DNA of 64,000 bases from Mikania micrantha (taxonomy: Eukaryota > Streptophyta > Magnoliopsida > Asterales > Asteraceae): NCBI GenBank assembly GCA_009363875.1, contig CM018691.1:38727446-38791445 (forward strand), given 5' to 3'. The translations under genes were made by a program, and so were the position numbers. Below, one piece after another: positions 56,601 to 64,000 of the stretch (positions within the stretch are counted from its first letter, which is position 1; every line of letters starts with the position of its first letter). Under the pieces are notes generated by a model that did not search any database, was not told where the DNA came from, and worked only from the letters and a program-made list of their open reading frames with translations.

Positions 56601-57340
56601 TAAGAGGCATACTCTGATTACACACAGATGGATTTAAATCAGAATTGCTTGAATAAGAACTCCTAGATATGAACACACTCAGTCACACAAATATAATTGC
56701 ATACAGTTGTACTAGAACTGTTGTATTGATAAATAGATACACGTGGTCACACAAAGATATTGCATAGCCACCCTTGTATGTTTTGACACTCAGATTCAGG
56801 TATGCATAGTCACACATGTACGCTATGTACTACCATGTTGATACCCATAGTTATATAGGTATGTCTTGTTATCTTAGAGATATGTTCTAGTAACACATAG
56901 AAGCATGGCATTGTGACACAGATATCGTTGATTATGTTATTCACATATGTTATGTTATAGGACATATATGTTTGTATTAACGTTATTGCCTTTACCAGAA
57001 CTAGAAGACATGTGTTGCTGAAGAGGAGCTATTAAGGTAGGAATTGCAGCTGCCAGTTGTTTGTTAAAAACTCTATGTCATCTTCAGAAAAGTTAGAGCC
57101 ACCAAGGGTTGCATTAAAGTTTGTTTCTAGTGGAATAGGATTGTTATTAACCCATGCTAGAGGGGTATCTTGATATGGTCATTCGTGCTTAGGAGGCTAG
57201 ATCTAACCATAATAACATTGGTATGATCAAATTTAACTAAAATATGTACTGAATTATGTAATTATTGCTTGTGATCCCAAGATTACATAAGGATTTGGAA
57301 AATGGGAACTATTAAAATTTAGTTAAAATACACTCTTCCT
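56601..57340 (-). other. gag remnant and degenerate repeats
   Basis: Near 57050-57110 the minus strand reads GSNFSEDDIEFLTNNW, recognisable to me as a gag leader stretch of this group. The rest (56640-56990) has recurring AGTCACACA...TAT phrases and no frame. I see no primer site or 5' LTR, so the 5' end of the third chromovirus is lost or outside the window. Confidence 0.5.
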
Positions 57341-57545
57341 TTTATGGATAAATGAGGAATCAAGTTATCACAACCCATGACTTTGTGAAATCTGTCATAG
57401 ACATGAAATCGCCACTACTCTTGCACTGACACTTTCTTGACATACCTAAGGTAGTTTATGTATAGGGTATATGTAGGGCATAATGTCCAACCACCAACCC
57501 ACCACCTCTTCGATATATCATGATCGTGTCCTTGCGCTTACACAC
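57340..57545. repeat. satellite flank, copy 1
   Basis: Homologous to 63195-63400. Shared phrases include GCACTGACACTTTCT, GGTAGTTTATGTATAGGGTA and CTTCGATATATCA.GATCGTG. Together with the satellite it forms a higher-order direct repeat. Confidence 0.8.
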
Positions 57546-57729
57546 CATACACACGTAATATGTTATTTGAAATTGATATGTTTGTAATGCCACATGATAC
57601 ACACGTAGTCTGTTATCTGAAATTGATATGTTTGTAATTACACATAATACACATGTAGTCTGTTATATGAAATTAATATGTTTGGTATTAAAAATAATAC
57701 GCATGTAGTCTGTTATCTAAAATTGATAT
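57546..57729. repeat. about 50-bp tandem satellite, left part
   Basis: The unit resembles TCTGTTATCTGAAATTGATA plus TGTTTGTAATTCCACATGAT plus ACACATGTAG. Nearly four copies lie here; the array is interrupted by the LTR pair at 57730-62837 and continues at 62838. Confidence 0.9.
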
Positions 57730-60169
57730 TGTGACACCCGACAATTTGAGGTAAGTTGCAACTCTTGCAACTTTCCATTTCACATTCATACTTGTTACAT
57801 TTCATTTAATTAGGTTTAATTAGATGAGTTAAACACAAACAACTACTAAACAATAGTTCGAGGAACTATCAAATCGTACATTGCACATTGGTTGCGGACA
57901 CCAAGTGTGGCAAACACAAACACAAACGCAAAACAATAATCCGGGGAATTATTGGATTGTGCATTACATGTTGATTATGATTAATCAAACATGCAGTCAT
58001 TTCGTAAAACACAAACACAAAATGAATAATGATAATTCGAGGAATTATCGAAACGCACACGAGTCTCACGAACGTTGGTGAACAAACAATTGAATGATAA
58101 TTAAAGTTTAAACGATGTTAAAATAGGTGTAATAAACGTGAAATAAACGAAAAACGAGTCAAAACCTTTAAAATGGGCGAATTGAGCTCATCCAGCAGGC
58201 CAGGCAGTACGCCAAGGGTCAGCGCTTGGACCTTGGCGGTACGCGAGCCTTGGGCGGGAAATTTTAATCTTCCCAAATCGGCATGCGGTACACCTTAGAC
58301 CATTCCACAACCCTAGGCGGTGCGCGCGGACTCTTTGAGGTGCCGACTGAATATTTTATTCCAGGCGGTACGCTTAGTCCTAGTGATCCCATCTAAGCGG
58401 TACGCGAGGAAGCCCCATATAGTAAAAATTGTATAAAAAGCAACCCCAAGCCATTTGATCGGTTTTCTCTCATTTCCACCGAGCTTATACACAGTCTCTC
58501 GACCAAACCCACTAGAACCAGCTTCCAAGCCCCCTAGAAACCTTCTTGAAGCCATCCTTGGTGATTTGGAAGACATTGGAGGCCTTGGAAGCTTGGAGAA
58601 GAAGCTAAAGAGCTTAGAGCAACCATCAACACACTGAATCTTCACCATCTGGAGTTGTTGCAGCTCATTCTCAGTAGAACTTGGCTTCTAAGGTAGTCTC
58701 TATGGCTTATCTAGTGTAAGATCGAACATGCAATGGGTGAAAACCCACATGCATGAACATCCACCTACATGCAACTCCATGTGGCTATTGTGCACGAATT
58801 TGTTGGTGATTTTGTGTGATATTGATATAGATCTAATGATTTTAGAGCAGATAAATGTTTGGATTGAGTTTTGATAGGTTATTGTATTGATTTTGTATAA
58901 CTTGCCATAAAAGGGAACTTTTATGTTGCATGTTGTAGATTTGTGATGATCTAGACATGTTATGTCTAGATGTTGTCAAAAGTATATTGAAGTGTTTAGA
59001 AACACATTTGGGTATTTGATTTTGTGAAAAACATGATTTTGTAGAAACTTACTATAAATGGAAACTTTTTGAAACCAAAAGAGGGGTTTTGATGTTTTAA
59101 GATGTTTTGGTGAACTTTGATTATTGAAACATGCTTAAAAATGATTTCTAAGCATATTGGAAACTTTGATTTTTGAAAACAGAAATTTAAACGGATACTT
59201 ACTATTTTAGGAAACTTTATTTGGGACAAACGCCATAAATGGTGATTTATGCGCAAACAATATGTTTTAAGTGTTTAAACGTGTTTTTATAAACATACTA
59301 GAAGTATTGATCTTATGAAATAGGATTTCATAATAGCACTTTCCAAAAATAGAAATTTTCTAAATATAGAAAGTTTCCCGAAACGAAAACTTTACGATTT
59401 TCGAAACATGACTCATGTGAAAACATCATGATTAGAGTCATAGGATGCATGTTGATGTCTTAGTTGCATTTATGACACATAATCAAACTAAACGCAACAA
59501 ACGTATCACCAACGATTCGTCGAGTCAACACAAGTCAACACACACACTCGGTTGAGCACACCGACACTTGAAGTTGTATGGGATATAACACACCACAAAA
59601 CACATACTCACAGTTGTATGGTTATAGGTGCATACTAGCAGGTGTTAGCATTCGCAAGTCGTGAACACGTACATAACCGGAACTGCTTTACCTTGTGAGT
59701 TCATGGCCCCTTTTTATTTTTTCTACCTTTGGGGGAGAAAACATTGCATGATAACTGTTTTTGATACAACAACTTATTTTGATTACGTATGGACATACTT
59801 TATCACTATATGTATATATGTGGCACACATCACAAACCCAAAGTCCTCGCACCACACCTCGGACCGTTAGTAGCGCAGAACGCCTAGCGTGGTAATCTTG
59901 AATAGTACTATTTGGGACTGACAAGCCCCACCGATAAACAGTTTTCATAATAAAACTGTACTGACTAGCAATCAATCGATATTGTATTGTAATGATATGT
60001 AATCTAACAACATTTACTTAAAACATTTTGATGTTTACTGCTTATGAAAAACCTGTGCTCTCACCAACCATTGTGTTAACCCTTTTACTCGCATGTTTTC
60101 TCAGGTAGCTAAGGAACGCACACAAGGACTAGGATGCTAGGATGGAGTCCATGCATCTACTTTATTGTC
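57730..60169 (+). mobile_element. LTR missing its 3' end, left of a head-to-tail pair
   Basis: It starts TGTGACACCCG at 57730 inside the satellite (left flank GATAT). U3 carries palindromes (ATAGTTC-GAG-GAACTAT at 57853; GATAATTC-GAG-GAATTATC at 58031) and several GCGGTACGCGA-like motifs at 58200-58405, then TATAAAAA at 58432. It resembles the LTR at 3032-5962 in layout. It lacks a normal GGTGTGACA end: at 60170 the next LTR begins. Confidence 0.75.
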
Positions 60170-62837
60170 TGTAACAACCGAATAATTAGCACATTTGATC
60201 GTGTATAAAATCTACATTGAATTAACAATCGAAATTATTACAAGATGATAGTATGCGAGAAATGGTGAATGTGGGCGAAAACCGTGCGCGAAATGGAGTT
60301 ACGGATTGTCCGGAATCGCGAAACAAAGGAAAATTTCAAAGTACGGAATTTTGGACTCGTCGCGGTACGCGACAAAGTGATTGAGGATCCTTCGCGGTAC
60401 GCGATGGACCAAAATATCTGAAATCCTCCGGATTTCTTCGCGGTACGCGAAGCCCTTTTGGGCTCCTTGTCGCGGTACGTGACGGGTGAGGCGGTGGAAT
60501 GGTTTGATCTTCTTCATCAGTTTCACGCAGAAATTTATTTATTTTCAAACTCGAATAAGAACACCACCAGACGAACATCAGACGAAACTTTCTTATCAAA
60601 TCACTATTCTGAAGCCACCAGAAGTCACCGATCATACCAGGAATCGTATCTACAAGTTCTGATCATTGTTTTGCAGTCAAAACTCCGTCAGATTAGGTAA
60701 CGATTCGTTTTAACTTTCTAGTTCGATTTTGATTGATTAGATCTTGATTTTGAACGTAATAACATAGTTAGGATTGTTGATTATTGCCTAGATGATGGCT
60801 AGGATTGATTAGAAATGAAGAACACGAAGTTCTAACGGTTAAATCCTAGTTTTGATTCGTTGTAATGCCCGGTTTGCATGAAATCACAACTATGGTTATA
60901 ATGGTTTAATCCATTTGATTATGACAATGTAGATGATTAGTTTGATTAATCTTTGAAATGCAAAGGTTAAATCTAAGTGTTTCAAACAAATCACAATCAT
61001 TAACATACTTATTGGAACGATTATCTGTTGTTTATGATAACAGTCAGATTAGTATGTTAAACATGGTTATTAAACCTATTCTAAGACTACATTGTGATAT
61101 TTCATGATATCTGGGTAATCAATGATAAGGATTTATCATTTCTAAGCCATTAATCTGTTTAGGAACTGTTTTAGCATTATAATCAACAACATTAACTATT
61201 TGATGACTTTCAAGGCAATGTCTTTGACATTGAACGTTCAGAAAGATCTAATCAGTATGTTAAAACATAAATAATTTATTAAGTTTAAACTAATGCAGAA
61301 TTACACCATTAGTACCAGTTTGCGAGTAATCTTGCTACCGTGAGACATCAAGTGAGTTCTATGGGCCCTCTTTTACTATTTTAACGTTTTAGGGCTGATA
61401 TGCATGTTATAAAGTTATTTTAGGTAAATGATTGTTTTATCTGGCTACGGTCAGATAAGAGAATATGTTAAAGTAAAGAATGTTTCAAGTTGTAAAGTTA
61501 TTGTATGAAAGTGACACTAACCTGATTAAGGTCAGGTAAAGAATGTTTTCAAGTAAAGAATGTTTTAAAGTAAATAATGCTTTAAGTCTCAACTACGGTT
61601 GAGAAGTAAATGATTTTAAGAACCTCAGCTGAGATGTCAAGGATGTTTTAAAGACTCAACTACGGTTGAGAAATGAATGATTTTAAAAGTCTCAGCCGAG
61701 GTCAAGTAGGAAATGTGATTTTGAAGTCCCGACTGCGGTTGGGCAAATGTTGAGCACTGCGGTGCGGATAATGGTTTATGATTATAATGGTTTATGATTA
61801 TAATGGTTTATGATTATGATGGTTTAAATGATTTAAACCATGTTATGTATGAATGATGTATGTCAAGAAGTCTTGTACCGGTATGAGCCGTCAATTTCGG
61901 TTGATGGTTTAAGAAGTCCTGTGAAAGAACAGGCAGAAGTCCTGTGAAAGAACAGGCCTGCCGACTGTGTGTCGTCAGTTGAGGAAATCTTATGCATGTA
62001 TAAGTTATCAACTTCGGGTTGATAGTTTAAGAAGTCTTGTACAAGCATGTTGACTTCGGTCAACAGGACAGGCTACATTTATGCACTGTATGATTAATGT
62101 TATGATGTCATGTATGTTATGTATACGAAATGTTTTATGTTCAGTATGATTGAGACTGTTGACTTCGGTCGGCAGTGAAGGCTAATGTTTTATGTATATT
62201 AAAGATTTTATTTTTATGAAAAGTTAACTTAGAACTCACCAACGAAAGCTGACTTGTCTTAGCATGCATGTCAGGTTGAATGGTATTGAAGAAGAATGAC
62301 AGTAAGGCTCGTGGCATACCCTGAAGACTACCCTGGCCTAGTCTAGCATAAACTGGCCATGTATAAACCATAGAGTGTGGGTTATGTTTAATGTTTGTAT
62401 AATAGGTGTATTATGTCTTATGCAATCACCTGAAATTCCGCTGCTGTAATAAAGTAAATATGTTTTAATGGCTATGGGTTGATGTTTACCAACCGAGGGG
62501 ACTCCCGGGAATCGGGGCCTCTCATTGTCATAGGACATTGAACACTTAATATTATTTTATTATGTCATGTATTGCTAAACATCTTTAATCGCTTCCGCAA
62601 CTATTTTGTTTAATGTTTGAAAACTACTTTAAGAACGCTTCCGCAACTTATAAATTCATACTGTTTTGATAAACCCATGTATTTACTTCCGCAACTCTGA
62701 TTTTGCAAAACTGTTTTATCCAAGTTATTGGATGTACGTATGCAACAAGACATGTAGGTCTCGCAACTATGACCGGAGACTGGATCCTGACTAGTCTCGT
62801 TCGCGCCCACACAAGGCCGGAGGGCCGGGGTGCGACA
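60170..62837 (+). mobile_element. second LTR of the head-to-tail pair
   Basis: It starts TGTAACAACCG and ends GGGGTGCGACA. The right flank TATAT differs by one base from GATAT left of 57730, as if the pair entered the satellite as one unit. Four GCGGTACGCGA motifs lie at 60360-60480. Repeated CAACTACGGTTGAGAA / TCAGCCGAG phrases occur at 61590-61740 and TTGACTTCGGTC near 62050 and 62160. No primer site or coding region. Confidence 0.75.
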
Positions 62838-63192
62838 TATATTTTTGTAATCCCACATGATACACATGCAGCCTGTTATCTGAAATTGATATGTTTGTAA
62901 TTCCACACGATATAGATGTAGTCTGTAATATGAAAATAATATGTTTGTAATTCCACATGATACACGCGTAGTCAGTTATCTAAAATTGATATTTTTGTAA
63001 TCCCACATGATACACATGCAGTCTGTTATCTGAAATTGATATGTTTGTAATTCCACATGATACACATGTATTCTGTTATCTGAAATTGATATGTTTATAA
63101 TCCCACATGACACACTTGTAGTTTGTTATATAAAATTGATATGTTTGTAATCCCACATGATACATATGTAGTCTGTTATCCGAAATTGATAT
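62838..63192. repeat. about 50-bp tandem satellite, right part
   Basis: About seven more units of the array split at 57729. Every unit has the CACATGATACACATG core and the GAAATTGATAT box, with scattered changes. Confidence 0.9.
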
Positions 63193-63194
63193 CC

Positions 63195-63400
63195 TTGATA
63201 AATGAAAAGTCAAGTTATTGAAACTCATGACTATGGAAAATCGGACATAGGTATATGAAATCACAATCACTTACGCACTGACACTTTCTCAATGTACCGA
63301 AGGTAGTTTATGTATAGGGTATATTTAGAGCATAATGCCCAGACACCAACCTCCCACCCCTTCGATATATCACGATCGTGCCCTTATGCCAACACATCAT
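63195..63400. repeat. satellite flank, copy 2
   Basis: Second copy of the flank at 57340-57545, in the same orientation, so the order is flank, array, flank. The similarity ends at about 63400. Confidence 0.8.
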
Positions 63401-64000
63401 ATATATATGGATTTGAATTATTCAGCTTTGTTCTGTTTTGTTATGATATTTTTCTGCTTACCTGGAAGTTCACCCAAAACGCACGTGTTGCAGGTTTTAA
63501 TTACACTCACCACTCATAATTATTAACATCACCACCTGATTATTCTACTTCACTCAAGTCAAGTAATTTTCGATACGCATAATTAAATACGTTGAAATAA
63601 TAAGTAACACTAAAATTATCTTTGATTTACTTCAAAGAGTACGTTCAGTTATATATATATATATATATATATATAATCACTCGATTACATCTGTTTAATA
63701 TGCTATAACTAGTACTTCTGTCACCATCCACAAATACACTATCTTGCTGTACGCACACCATTTCTTACATCTGCACTACATATCTGTTATACAACTGTTG
63801 AATTGTAATAATCTGGAATCCACCATCAACAATACCTACTTCCCAAACAAAGGTAGGCTGGAAACTAAAACCACAAAGGTTGCAATTGCATCCACACTCA
63901 TCAACAATTGATACAATTCAGTCAACTAAATCATAGATTGTATGTGGTACCTCTATATCACATTCACCGAGCCATGTACAATGTCCTCCATGATCCTCCT
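63401..64000. other. non-coding, nothing recognised
   Basis: A+T-rich DNA with an (AT)n tract at 63650-63675. Short open frames have no domain. No element end is visible before the window edge. Confidence 0.5.

Overview
The window looks like nuclear DNA of a flowering plant, most likely Asteraceae. This assignment is an inference. It rests on stacked chromovirus (Ty3/gypsy, Tekay/Del-like) elements with very long TGTGACACC...GGTGTGACA LTRs, tRNA-Met-type primer sites, and an ARID-domain retroelement of a kind I associate with that family. I recognise no intact host gene. Almost all of the 64 kb is nested transposable elements, and I see no rRNA gene, true tRNA gene or CRISPR array.

Layout. 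1-11.9 kb: two minus-strand chromovirus copies. One is inserted in the integrase region of the other, which still shows gag, protease, RT, RNase H, the integrase zinc region and its 5' LTR (9679-11899). The inserted copy has an intact 245-codon pre-gag ORF but has lost pol. 11.9-32.8 kb: copia-like debris, then a plus-strand Ty3/gypsy element whose pol is cut up by LTRs. At least three solo LTRs here have matching 5-bp target duplications: 14806-17480, 23280-26505 and 27170-29415. The pol ends in a polypurine tract and a 3.2-kb 3' LTR (29544-32765). LTRs here carry dozens of short hairpins whose two arms change together.

32.8-43.3 kb: a different compartment with fewer LTRs. It has a segmental duplication (33152-33530 / 42723-43080), one copy of which is split by a 6.9-kb composite insertion. 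That insertion holds hAT transposons side by side and nested, a fragment of chloroplast ycf2 joined head to tail, and a 2.0-kb LTR element (34192-36196). This LTR element has a zinc knuckle and copia-like protease-region sequence followed by an ARID DNA-binding domain, and no polymerase.

43.3-57.2 kb: a third minus-strand chromovirus with a chromodomain, with two giant solo LTRs nested in it (45662-50389 in the integrase, 51515-55218 in RNase H), both with perfect target duplications. 57.3-63.4 kb: a roughly 50-bp tandem satellite split by a head-to-tail pair of LTRs. 63.4-64 kb: nothing recognised.

The genes do not form a host pathway. The coding material belongs to mobile elements and most of it is broken. 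The most nearly intact reading frames are the pre-gag ORF (2138-2875) and the ARID-element ORF (34503-35884, one frameshift).
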